This document shows, one piece after another, positions 17,467 through 24,914 of a stretch of 64,000 nucleotides of DNA (the first letter of the stretch is position 1; each line of letters starts with the position of its first letter). The notes under the pieces were generated by a model that worked only from the letters and a program-made list of their open reading frames with translations, did not search any database and was not told the origin of the DNA. The stretch covers positions 62,001 to 126,000 of the forward strand of contig NZ_FNCP01000001.1 in the NCBI RefSeq assembly GCF_900100785.1, read 5' to 3'. The translations under genes were made by a program, and so were the position numbers. This DNA comes from Desulfosporosinus hippei DSM 8344. Its GTDB lineage: Bacteria > Bacillota > Desulfitobacteriia > Desulfitobacteriales > Desulfitobacteriaceae.

Positions 17467-18326
17467 AGAAAATCCGCCTGAATTCGTCGTCCTGTTGGCG
17501 TTACCGCCAAGCCACCCTGAGCAGTTTCCTTTAAAGCACAAGGCATTTGTTTACCCACCCGGCCCATTGTATCTATTACCTCATCAATTGGAATTGCACT
17601 CTTCACTCCGGAAAGTGCCATTTCAGCAGCGGCTAAAGCAATAGTAGCACCTGTAGCATTCCTTTTAACACAGGGTACCTCTACTAACCCTCCTACAGGG
17701 TCACAAACTAAACCAAGCATTGATTTCATCGCAATCGCTGCAGCATCAGCAGTCTGTCGTGGAGACCCTCCCGCTAATTCAACCGCAGCCGCTGCGGCCA
17801 TAGCAGCAGCCGAGCCAATTTCAGCCTGACACCCACCTTCTGCGCCTGAAACGCTGGCACGTTCAGTAAGAACCATCCCTAATCCGGCCGCGGTGAAAAG
17901 GGCTAGGATAATATCTCTCTCCGAAGACTGGCATACCTCCTCAACCGTCAACAAGACTGCCGGAAGGACTCCGCAAGACCCTGCGGTCGGTGCTGCAACG
18001 ATCTTACCCATACAAGCATTAACTTCTGCTACTGCGAGAGCTTTAGCAATAGCACCGCTTATTTCCATCCCAACTAAGTTATTGCCTTTTTTTCTGCGTT
18101 CTTCTACTTTGGCTGCGTCTCCTCCCACCAGGCCTGACACAGAGCGCCGTTTGCCACTTAACCCTGCTTCTACGGATCCTCTCATGACCTTTAGGTTATT
18201 ATTCATTCGTTCGAAAAGGGTTTGTTCCGTTTGCTCCAATTCTTCCATTTGATCTTCAAGTATAACTTCGCTAAGTTTTTTTCCTTTAGATTCAGCCTCA
18301 ATTACCCAATCTTCATAGGCTCGCAT
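17463..18326 (-). CDS. sdaAA: L-serine dehydratase, alpha subunit
   Basis: The catalytic subunit of the iron-sulfur L-serine ammonia-lyase, which turns L-serine into pyruvate and ammonia. It has 287 residues. Seen: three conserved cysteine contexts for the [4Fe-4S] cluster: AGSCGVLPA near 116, EGGCQAEIG near 163 and LVCDPVGGLVEVPC near 202. The partner subunit gene sdaAB lies upstream, but 114 bases apart rather than adjacent, and each has the same palindrome before its ribosome site. A GGAGG site precedes the ATG. Confidence 0.95.
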   Translation of the reverse strand: MRAYEDWVIEAESKGKKLSEVILEDQMEELEQTEQTLFERMNNNLKVMRGSVEAGLSGKRRSVSGLVGGDAAKVEERRKKGNNLVGMEISGAIAKALAVAEVNACMGKIVAAPTAGSCGVLPAVLLTVEEVCQSSERDIILALFTAAGLGMVLTERASVSGAEGGCQAEIGSAAAMAAAAAVELAGGSPRQTADAAAIAMKSMLGLVCDPVGGLVEVPCVKRNATGATIALAAAEMALSGVKSAIPIDEVIDTMGRVGKQMPCALKETAQGGLAVTPTGRRIQADFL

Positions 18327-18347
18327 CTTGTTTTCCTCCTATTATAA

Positions 18348-18363
18348 CTTGGCTAACGCCAAG
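18348..18363 (-). promoter_or_regulatory. Palindrome before sdaAA
   Basis: CTTGGC-4-GCCAAG, 22 bases upstream of the sdaAA start. The same palindrome (CTTGGCGTnnGCCAAG on the minus strand, followed by TT) occurs before sdaAB at 19136-19151. It may be an operator for a serine-responsive regulator or a leader RNA hairpin. Confidence 0.6.
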
Positions 18364-18440
18364 CCATAGGCTCAGGCGACAACCGTAGTTGTACTGATAT
18401 TCGGTAAGCAGTGCTTTCTGCCCATAATTGATTGCCATTA

Positions 18441-19109
18441 TTATAAAGGCTCTATTGCCATTGCTTGCTCAATTTTAGGCAATTTCCTCAGTAATTCAAG
18501 AACAGCTTTATCAATAGTCTGGTCAGTTTCTAGAATCATTAGTGCTTGGGCTCCCTTTTTTTCTCGTGCAACACGCATACTGGCTATGTTAATTTGGGCA
18601 GTTGCTAAAAGAAGAGTCACTTGAGCAACTACGCCTGGGAGATCCTGATGCAAAACTACAAGTGTCGGATAGTCCCCCCGAATATCCACTTCATATTCAT
18701 TAATTTTGCCAATGACTATGGTGCCTCCGCCAATCGATGAACCGATCACCTGAAGATGAACACCATTCTTTCCTTTCAAATCAAACTTCACCGTGTTAGG
18801 ATGAACTTCCCCTAGATCAATGACTTCATATTTGACGCTAAGGCCTCGTTCCTCAGCAATTTTCCAAGCATCCGGTATTCGTTCATCATCAGGAAGCATG
18901 CCTAGCAGTCCAGCCAGCAATGCTAGATCTGTGCCATGCCCTTTGCCTGTCTTGGCAAAGGAACCATGTAGAAAAATTGTTCCTTCGACAGGTTCTTCCC
19001 CTAGGATTTTTCGAGCCATTCCACCTAAGCGGACTGCTCCCGCTGTATGTGAACTAGATGGACCTACCATGATTGGCCCAAGCAGATCAAAAACATTACT
19101 CTTTGCCAA
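18441..19109 (-). CDS. sdaAB: L-serine dehydratase, beta subunit
   Basis: The regulatory subunit paired with sdaAA. It has 222 residues. The N-terminal part (VFDLLGPIMVGPSSSHTAGA, residues 6-25) is the conserved SDH beta domain; the C-terminal part from about residue 148 (YPTLVVLHQDLPGVVAQVT) is an ACT domain, which in the family senses serine. The start is TTG at 19109, supported by GGGAGGG seven bases upstream; the longer in-frame start would run through the palindrome. Confidence 0.94.
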   Translation of the reverse strand: MAKSNVFDLLGPIMVGPSSSHTAGAVRLGGMARKILGEEPVEGTIFLHGSFAKTGKGHGTDLALLAGLLGMLPDDERIPDAWKIAEERGLSVKYEVIDLGEVHPNTVKFDLKGKNGVHLQVIGSSIGGGTIVIGKINEYEVDIRGDYPTLVVLHQDLPGVVAQVTLLLATAQINIASMRVAREKKGAQALMILETDQTIDKAVLELLRKLPKIEQAMAIEPL

Positions 19110-19135
19110 AATGATTCCCTCCCGTATGTAGAAAA

Positions 19136-19151
19136 CTTGGCAGACGCCAAG
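19136..19151 (-). promoter_or_regulatory. Palindrome before sdaAB
   Basis: CTTGGC-4-GCCAAG (with flanking A and T also symmetric), 27 bases upstream of the sdaAB start. It repeats the element found before sdaAA. Confidence 0.6.
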
Positions 19152-19182
19152 TCTAAAAACCACAACCTTAGTTTCACTTATA

Positions 19183-19214
19183 CAAAAGAACCTCCGGAAT
19201 AAATTCCGGAGGTT
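19183..19214 (-). terminator. Terminator after fakA
   Basis: 12-bp perfect stem AACCTCCGGAAT/ATTCCGGAGGTT (19189-19200 with 19203-19214, loop of 2), followed by CTTTTGT on the minus strand. It lies three bases past the fakA stop, so sdaAB needs its own promoter in the next 75 bases. Confidence 0.9.
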
Positions 19215-19217
19215 AAC

Positions 19218-20921
19218 CTATTCCACACCAAAGATATAATAGTAGAGCGGTTGCCTACCGGGATGAATCTCAACTTCGATGTTCGAATTCTCTTCTCGGA
19301 GCCAATCTTGGAGTCGTTCAACATCTTCAAGTTTTGTCTCTTCTCCATAAAATATTGTAACCAAGTCATGGGTTTTCCATTCCATCTTATCCAGTGTGGC
19401 TTTTGCCACTTCATTGATGGATTTTCCAGTGGTCACTATAACATCTTCAACCAAGCCTAAAATATCACCGTCTGAAATCGTTAACTCTCCGTATTGAGAG
19501 TCCCGAACAGCATACGTTACCTCTCCCGAACGAACACTCTTTAGTCCCCGCTCCATATTTTTAAGATTCGTCTCAGCGTCTCCCTCGCCATTAAAGCTTA
19601 GCAGCGCAGAAATCCCTTGAGGTATAGACTTACTAGAGATTACATGGACTTGCTGCTCTTGTACAACATCTTTTACCTGACGAGCAGCCATAATTATATT
19701 CCCATTATTAGGAAGGATGAAAACTTGTTTTGCCGGAACCTTTCGGACTGCTTCGGAAAGGTCTTCTGTACTTGGGTTCATGGTTTGCCCACCATACACA
19801 ACTTCATCAACTCCGAGGCTCATAAAGACCTCAGCAATTCCCTCACCCATTGCAACGGCGACTACTCCAAATTCTTTAAGCACCTGTTCTTCGTCTTTGG
19901 TTTCCTTACTAATCTCTTCCCCATTTTTATCTGTGTCTTCTTTCATAGCGTGAGCCATATTTTCATTCTGTTCTAACATATTGTGAATTTGCACCTGGTG
20001 CAATGTACCCCATTGAATAGCATAATCTAAGATCTTGCCCGGGTTTTTAACATGTACATGAATTTTTACAACTTCGGGTGTTCCTACTACTAGCAGACAA
20101 TCCCCTCGGTCTAATAAATCATGCTTTATTTGTTCAACACGTAAATCCGTTCCCTTTACCAAGAATTCAGTACAATAGGGATAGTCTAAGTTCTCAATTT
20201 GCAGGAACTCATGTTTAGCTTCGGTAGACCCGGCATCACTTATCTTTGAAGAACTATCTACTTCGTTGAAAGTATCTACTAGAGTTTCTCCGGTCAATAC
20301 TCCAATCCATCCACCTAAAATAATGAGGAATCCCTGCCCCCCAGCATCTACTACCCCAGCCTGCTTAAGTACGGGCAGCATTTCCGGAGTTTTGGCCAAA
20401 CTTTTAAAGCCCTGTTTCTGGGCCTCCTGAAGAGTCTCTAGTATGGTTCCACCATTTTTGGCTATAGATAAAGCAGCTCGTGCAGTCTCCTTCGAAACTG
20501 TAAGAATTGTACCCTCCACGGGTTTCATGACTGCCTTATAGGCTGTGTCAACTCCCGATTGGAGAGCTTGCGCAATTTGAAGAGCATTTGCAGTATTTAG
20601 CCCTTCTAAGCCTTTCGCGATACCCCTTAATAGCTGAGACAATATAACTCCTGAATTTCCGCGGGCACCCATTAAAGAGCCCATCGACGCTGCAGATGCA
20701 ACTTCGCCGATAGACTGGCTATTATTTTTCTCGGCATCCTTCGCCGCAGACTGAATAGTCAAGAACATATTTGTTCCCGTATCTCCATCCGGTACAGGAA
20801 ACACATTCAGAGCATCAACATCGTGCTTTTTTAGTTCCAGGGCTTTCGCGCCCGACACCATCATTTGTTTCCATAGTTGTCCGTCAAGAACACTTATTAT
20901 CTTTGTAGCTGCTGGTCTCAA
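19218..20921 (-). CDS. fakA: Fatty acid kinase-like protein (YloV/FakA, DhaL domain)
   Basis: A 567-residue protein of the YloV/FakA family. FakA, with a FakB fatty-acid-binding partner, phosphorylates exogenous fatty acids to acyl-phosphate, which feeds PlsX/PlsY. Seen: an N-terminal DhaL domain (residues about 8-200) with the ATP/Mg motif VPDGDTGTNM near 43 and SLMGARGNSGVILSQ near 75, then a linker rich in Lys and Glu near 335-350 and the C-terminal DegV-like FakA domain with ILPNNGNI near 400. The start is TTG at 20921 with GGGGG eight bases upstream. It follows the Asp23 gene by 23 bases, the conserved yloU-yloV pairing. Confidence 0.92.
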   Translation of the reverse strand: MRPAATKIISVLDGQLWKQMMVSGAKALELKKHDVDALNVFPVPDGDTGTNMFLTIQSAAKDAEKNNSQSIGEVASAASMGSLMGARGNSGVILSQLLRGIAKGLEGLNTANALQIAQALQSGVDTAYKAVMKPVEGTILTVSKETARAALSIAKNGGTILETLQEAQKQGFKSLAKTPEMLPVLKQAGVVDAGGQGFLIILGGWIGVLTGETLVDTFNEVDSSSKISDAGSTEAKHEFLQIENLDYPYCTEFLVKGTDLRVEQIKHDLLDRGDCLLVVGTPEVVKIHVHVKNPGKILDYAIQWGTLHQVQIHNMLEQNENMAHAMKEDTDKNGEEISKETKDEEQVLKEFGVVAVAMGEGIAEVFMSLGVDEVVYGGQTMNPSTEDLSEAVRKVPAKQVFILPNNGNIIMAARQVKDVVQEQQVHVISSKSIPQGISALLSFNGEGDAETNLKNMERGLKSVRSGEVTYAVRDSQYGELTISDGDILGLVEDVIVTTGKSINEVAKATLDKMEWKTHDLVTIFYGEETKLEDVERLQDWLREENSNIEVEIHPGRQPLYYYIFGVE

Positions 20922-20944
20922 AACCGTATCCCCCTAATCTTTGC

Positions 20945-21301
20945 CTACTCTAAAACGCGAACACCTTTTACGTTCACATTCACTTGGGACACGTTTAATC
21001 CCGTGAGCTTTTCAGTGGTATAACGAACGCGCTCCATAACACTGGCGGCAACTTCAGAAATCTTAACACCATATCCAACAATGATATAGAGGTCAATAAC
21101 AACCTCATTGTCTTTAACCGTAACCACCACTCCACGGGCTAAATTCTCTCGCCCCAACATATCAGCCACGCCATCCGTAATTTTACGTGAGGCCATACCG
21201 ACTAAGCCGTAACACTCAACTGCTGTAGCACCTGCAATCGTGGAAATGACTTCTTCAGAGATTTCAATTTTACCCAAATGATTAATAATTTCTTTTCCCA
21301 T
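20945..21301 (-). CDS. yloU: Asp23/Gls24-family envelope stress protein (YloU)
   Basis: A 118-residue soluble protein of the Asp23 family. Seen: GKIEISEEVISTIAG at the start and VDLYIIVGYGVKI near residue 75. The start is ATG at 21301 with GGGGAGGG upstream. Family members lie near the membrane and have roles in envelope stress or lipid supply; pairing with fakA is conserved, and the opposite-facing rpmB upstream is the usual arrangement. Exact role here unknown. Confidence 0.92.
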   Translation of the reverse strand: MGKEIINHLGKIEISEEVISTIAGATAVECYGLVGMASRKITDGVADMLGRENLARGVVVTVKDNEVVIDLYIIVGYGVKISEVAASVMERVRYTTEKLTGLNVSQVNVNVKGVRVLE

Positions 21302-21340
21302 AAAGGACCCTCCCCTTCCGGTATCGTCCACGTTGAACTT

Positions 21341-21369
21341 ATTCTACCAAGGAAATGAAAAATGTTCAA
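21341..21369 (-). promoter_or_regulatory. Promoter of yloU-fakA
   Basis: TTGAAC (21369-21364), 17 bases, TAGAAT (21346-21341) on the minus strand, about 40 bases before the yloU start. Confidence 0.65.
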
Positions 21370-21512
21370 AGAAAAAGTAAAAAAAAATTTCCAGATCCCA
21401 GAATTTTTCAAAAAAATTATCTTTTTACAAATAAAATAACTAACTTGTTTCTAGTTAATCTGCCTTAATGAATTATTATCCCCTCATAACCCGAAATTTC
21501 TCCAGGGAAGGC

Positions 21513-21541
21513 TTGCCAATCCGAAGGACTTTTGATAGAAT
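21513..21541 (+). promoter_or_regulatory. Promoter of rpmB
   Basis: TTGCCA (21513-21518), 17 bases, TAGAAT (21536-21541) on the plus strand, with rpmB starting 38 bases after the -10. Confidence 0.75.
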
Positions 21542-21579
21542 GTATAAGTGTCATTTCGGCTGCAAAGGAGGTTTAGCGC

Positions 21580-21768
21580 ATGGCTAATGTTTGTGCTGTA
21601 TGCGCCAAAGGAGTAGTCACTGGATTTCAAGTCAGCCACTCTCATATAAGAACAAAGCGAACTTGGAAACCAAACTTGCAAAATGTTCGTGCTATTGTGA
21701 ACGGCACTCCTGCCCGGATCAAAGTTTGCACCAGATGCTTACGTTCCGGAAAAGTACAACGCGCTTAA
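21580..21768 (+). CDS. rpmB: 50S ribosomal protein L28
   Basis: A 62-residue ribosomal protein. Seen: [11 protein letters not shown] with a CxxC pair and CTRCLRSGK near residue 51, a second CxxC, so this is the zinc-binding form. AAAGGAGG precedes the ATG. It is followed by two terminators and then two copies of the 197-bp element. Confidence 0.97.
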   Translation: MANVCAVCAKGVVTGFQVSHSHIRTKRTWKPNLQNVRAIVNGTPARIKVCTRCLRSGKVQRA

Positions 21769-21774
21769 TGAATC

Positions 21775-21804
21775 AAAAGCCCGACATTTTGCTCGGGCTT
21801 TTTT
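21775..21804 (+). terminator. Terminator after rpmB
   Basis: AAAAGCCCGA paired with TCGGGCTTTTTT, six bases past the rpmB stop; a textbook intrinsic terminator. Confidence 0.95.
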
Positions 21805-21845
21805 CATTTTGCCCTCATCCCAAAATCATAATCTAAAGCATTTAC

Positions 21846-21881
21846 GTCCTCCAAGGAAATCTTCGGAGGACTTTCTTTTTT
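21846..21881 (+). terminator. Second terminator downstream of rpmB
   Basis: GTCCTCC/GGAGGAC (21846-21852 with 21865-21871; the stem extends through AAG/CTT with one bulged C) followed by TTTCTTTTTT on the plus strand. It lies just before the first 197-bp element. Confidence 0.8.
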
Positions 21882-21895
21882 CCCCCGCCCCCTTC

Positions 21896-22092
21896 GACCT
21901 CAGCCCAGAGGGCATGATTTTGCGCAGCGAACCCTTTTGGCAGAGTCGCGTCAATCACGCTTAGATTTCGAAGCGCCAGCGTGGCTTGGGTTCACATGCA
22001 GGTAAGCCCAGAGGTTTGCCAAAGCTCGCTTCGGAATCAAGCGCGATAGCAACGGCGCCATGGGTGAGCGGAGCAACATCATGCCCTCCCCC
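21896..22092. repeat. 197-bp hairpin element, copy 1
   Basis: The first of three copies of a 197-bp GC-rich sequence, about 93-95% identical by eye. Its outer ends AGGGCATGAT and ATCATGCCCT pair (element positions 14-23 and 183-192). A central block pairs GATTTCGAAGCG with CGCTTCGGAATC. Further pairings in between (GTCGC/GCGAC, TGGC/GCCA, ACCC/GGGT) make the whole unit one long imperfect hairpin. It lies 25 bases before copy 2 in the same orientation, between the convergent rpmB and hslO. Short reading frames on both strands are by-products of the repeat. Confidence 0.93.
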
Positions 22093-22117
22093 GACCCCAC
22101 GTCCCACGCTCCCCGTT

Positions 22118-22314
22118 GACCTCAGCCCAGAGGGCATGATTTTGCGCAGTGAACCCTTCTGGCAGAGTCGCGTCAATCGCGCTCAGATTTCGAAGCGCCA
22201 GCGTGGCAGTGGGTTCACATGCAGAAAACCCAGAGGTTTGCCAACGCTCGCTTCGGAATCAAGCGCGATAGCGACGGCGCCATGGGTGAGCGGAGCAACA
22301 TCATGCCCTCCCCC
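22118..22314. repeat. 197-bp hairpin element, copy 2
   Basis: A tandem copy of the same element. Its right end stops exactly one base before the complement of the hslO stop codon, so on the minus strand the element begins immediately after hslO. It keeps the outer 10-bp stem and the long inner stem intact. Differences from copies 1 and 3 cluster around the apical loop, where GGGTT/AACCC pairing is kept. Confidence 0.95.
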
Positions 22315-22315
22315 A

Positions 22316-23191
22316 TTATGCCCTCTCCCAAATCTCCCGCAGCTCATCCACATCAAAATGATAATGCTCATTGCAAAAATGGCACACCATCTCGGCTTTC
22401 TCATCCGAGATTAGGTCTGCTATTTCTTTTTTCCCCAAGGACACCAAGGTACCACTCAACCGTTCTTTTGAACATGTACACGTAAAACCGATAGGACGCC
22501 GTTCAAGGACCTGGTACGAAAGCTGCCCCATCAAACGGCTCAATAGCTGATCCATACTTTCACTCTGAGCTACTAGCTCACTAATGCCCGTCTCTAATTG
22601 ACCCAAGAGATTTTCTATCGTCTGAATAACCTCTTCAGATGCTCCCGGCAATAGCTGGATCAAAAACCCACCTGCCCCCGCAACGTGATAATCTTTCTCC
22701 ACTAAAACCCCCAGCAACAAAGCCGAAGGAATTTGTTCAGAGTTTAACAGATAATTCACTAAGTCTTCGGCGATCTCCCCACTAACCAAGGGAACCATCC
22801 CTGTATAAACCTCACCATTCTGTAAACTCCTGCTAACGGACAACTCGCCAAGGCCAACCGCAGCCCCCACATCAAGTTTGCCGGAAGCCTTAAGAGGCAG
22901 GTCAACTAAAGGCTCACGCACATAGCCTCTCACTTGCCCTTGCGCATTCCCCACAGCAACAACCCCTTGCAAAGGACCATCACCTAATAAACGCAAAGTA
23001 ATACTCTCATCCCCTTTAAGGGAACTAGCTAATATAAGAGCCCCTGTCATTAATCTCCCTAGAGCCGCTGTAGCAACCGGAGACATACCATGACGTCTGC
23101 GAGCCTCATCTGTTGTATCCGTGGACTTTACTAAAACCCATCGAGCATTTCCCTCAAGCATAGTCCCAATCCATAGTTCATCTTGTTGCAT
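22316..23191 (-). CDS. hslO: Hsp33 redox-regulated chaperonin
   Basis: A 291-residue holdase activated by oxidation, protecting proteins from aggregation under oxidative and heat stress. Seen: an N-terminal domain with LMTGALILASSLKG near residue 50 and a C-terminal zinc/redox switch CTCSKERL (near 236) and CHFCNEHY (near 268). The start is ATG at 23191 with AAAGGA upstream; a TTG three codons earlier would sit on the ribosome site. Its last codons and stop (Arg-Ala-stop) lie against a 197-bp element, as do those of thiN. Confidence 0.94.
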   Translation of the reverse strand: MQQDELWIGTMLEGNARWVLVKSTDTTDEARRRHGMSPVATAALGRLMTGALILASSLKGDESITLRLLGDGPLQGVVAVGNAQGQVRGYVREPLVDLPLKASGKLDVGAAVGLGELSVSRSLQNGEVYTGMVPLVSGEIAEDLVNYLLNSEQIPSALLLGVLVEKDYHVAGAGGFLIQLLPGASEEVIQTIENLLGQLETGISELVAQSESMDQLLSRLMGQLSYQVLERRPIGFTCTCSKERLSGTLVSLGKKEIADLISDEKAEMVCHFCNEHYHFDVDELREIWERA

Positions 23192-23267
23192 AATCGTCAA
23201 TCCTTTATAAAAATCTATTTAATCCAAAATTTACAATAACATCAGGTATTAACTTTAGCCTATCCCT

Positions 23268-23297
23268 ATAATGTAATCATTACACCTATAAATTCAA
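23268..23297 (-). promoter_or_regulatory. Possible hslO promoter with a dyad
   Basis: TTGAAT (23297-23292), 18 bases, CATTAT (23273-23268) on the minus strand. The spacer holds the palindrome TGTAATCATTACA-like dyad, flanked on both sides by CCTATAA, which could bind a regulator. Confidence 0.45.
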
Positions 23298-23403
23298 AGT
23301 AAAACAGAACCACTCCAAAATATTCCATCTTCTCCGCGGCATTAAGCCGAGGGTAAGTGAAACAAAGCAACTTCACGACCTCAACTTCGTCCAAACTTCC
23401 GTC

Positions 23404-23600
23404 GACCTCAGCCCAGAGGGCGTGATTTTGCGTAGCGAACCCTTTTGGCAGAGTCGCGTCAATCGCGCTTAGATTTCGAAGCGCCAGCGTGGCACGGGTT
23501 CACATGCAGTAAAACCCAGAGGTTTGCCAACGCTCGCTTCGGAATCAAGAGCGATAGCGACGGCGCCATGGGTGAGCGGAGCAACATCATGCCCTCCCCC
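23404..23600. repeat. 197-bp hairpin element, copy 3
   Basis: The third copy lies between thiN and hslO, in the same orientation as the others, and ends one base from the thiN stop codon. In its outer stem one base differs (AGGGCGTGAT), which turns an A-U pair into a G-U pair. One substitution elsewhere breaks a single pair of the inner stem. Overall length is again exactly 197. Confidence 0.95.
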
Positions 23601-23601
23601 A

Positions 23602-24252
23602 TCACGCCCTCGGCAAAACCACCATAACCCAGCCCTCATGAACTTCAACCGTAGCCTTTTCACCTACAAAAACATTGCTAATACCCCTAGGACGCTCCTG
23701 TAGTAGAACACCCTTATACAGCGGATAATATAACCCCTCTGTCGTAACCACGGCCTTCTCCGAAAGAGCTATCAATGAAATTTCCTGCCCTGGGGCCCCT
23801 TTTATCTCTTCCCGTCCTTGAACAATCCATAAGTCTTGTTCCGGATCAATTACGCGCAACCGATATCCCTTCCGAGCATAAGCAAGCATCAGCGCTACAT
23901 TCCCTAAGAAATGATCGATTCGCTTTCCTGTGGCCCCATAGAGCCATATATCCTGTTCACCAAGCAGACCAGCCTTTTCCTCAGCACGCAAAAGAGCTAA
24001 CTCTAGATCCGTCTCATCCTTTTCACAGGGGTAACGTTCTATGACACATCCGGAATCTTCACATCGACTTAAGTTTTCTGGCAAAATAGAATCCAGGTCT
24101 CCAATTACGTGATCTGGCATACGCAAAGATAGGGCAGCATTGTTCGCTCCCCCATCTGCGCAAATTAAAAAATTAACGTCTTCAAGAGCTTGAATCCCCC
24201 ATTCATAATCCCAAGCTCCATTTGCTAAAACGGCAATCTTAATCTTATTCAC
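23602..24252 (-). CDS. thiN: Thiamine pyrophosphokinase
   Basis: It makes thiamine diphosphate from thiamine and ATP. It has 216 residues, the normal length. Seen: ICADGGANNAAL near residue 30, VIGDLDSI near 49, EKDETDLELAL near 77 and GATGKRIDHFLGN near 105. It follows rpe by one base, within the priA-to-thiN run. Its final Pro-Arg-Ala-stop abuts repeat copy 3. Confidence 0.95.
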   Translation of the reverse strand: MNKIKIAVLANGAWDYEWGIQALEDVNFLICADGGANNAALSLRMPDHVIGDLDSILPENLSRCEDSGCVIERYPCEKDETDLELALLRAEEKAGLLGEQDIWLYGATGKRIDHFLGNVALMLAYARKGYRLRVIDPEQDLWIVQGREEIKGAPGQEISLIALSEKAVVTTEGLYYPLYKGVLLQERPRGISNVFVGEKATVEVHEGWVMVVLPRA

Positions 24253-24253
24253 C

Positions 24254-24913
24254 TTACCTCAAGCTAGCAGCCTGGCGAATATCTTTTACAGCCTGTTGGG
24301 GATCAGGTTGAGAGAACACAGCTGCGCCAGCCACCAAAATATGGGCCCCAACTTTGCCAACCACCGGTGCCGTTTCTAGGTTAATGCCGCCATCCACTTC
24401 AATCTGACAAGCGGATCGGGTTTGAGTAAGATGATGGTGAAGCACCTGAATTTTGGGGACAACATTAGTGATAAATTTTTGTCCGCCAAACCCGGGGTTG
24501 ACTGTCATCAAAAGCACCATATCTAAATCTTCTAGAATATACTTTAATCCGTCAAGGGGAGTGGATGGGTTAAGGGCAACTCCAGCGGTCATTCCATGTT
24601 CCTTAATCTGCTGGATTACGCGGTGAACATGAGGAGTCGTCTCCAAATGAAAGGTGATATGGTCGGCACCGGCAGCTGCAAAATCCGCAATAAATTTTTC
24701 CGGCTCATCAACCATCAAATGGACGTCAAAACGCATTTGTGATTGAGCCCTGATAGATTTCACTAAGGCCGGCCCAAAGGTAAGGTTAGGTACAAAGTGT
24801 CCATCCATGATATCGATATGCAAGACCTCAGCGCCTGCTTCCTCAACCAAATTCACCTGCTCTCCCAGACGAGAAAAATCGGCGGATAATATAGAAGGTG
24901 CCATTTGAATCAA
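24254..24913 (-). CDS. rpe: Ribulose-phosphate 3-epimerase
   Basis: It interconverts ribulose 5-phosphate and xylulose 5-phosphate in the pentose phosphate pathway. It has 219 residues. Seen: APSILSADFSRL near residue 5, HIDIMDGHFVPNLTFGP near 33, VNPGFGGQKF near 138 and EVDGGIN near 173. The start is TTG at 24913, with GAGAGGAAG eight bases upstream; the later ATG (codon 4) has no better site. Confidence 0.96.
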   Translation of the reverse strand: MIQMAPSILSADFSRLGEQVNLVEEAGAEVLHIDIMDGHFVPNLTFGPALVKSIRAQSQMRFDVHLMVDEPEKFIADFAAAGADHITFHLETTPHVHRVIQQIKEHGMTAGVALNPSTPLDGLKYILEDLDMVLLMTVNPGFGGQKFITNVVPKIQVLHHHLTQTRSACQIEVDGGINLETAPVVGKVGAHILVAGAAVFSQPDPQQAVKDIRQAASLR

Positions 24914-24914
24914 A

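Noticed and set aside
19617-19976. Plus-strand frames of 119 and 78 codons opposite fakA
   Set aside because: Antisense to the FakA C-terminal domain, no ribosome site, low protein-likeness.
21880-22320. CRISPR array or transposon at the tandem repeats
   Set aside because: Repeat units are 197 bp with no regular short spacers, and there is no cas or transposase gene in the window.
21961-23663. Short reading frames on both strands of the three 197-bp repeats, sharing peptides such as GGGHDVAPLTHGAVAIA
   Set aside because: They are translations of the repeat. They run into different flanks in each copy, have no consistent start or ribosome site, and base changes follow RNA pairing rather than codon positions.
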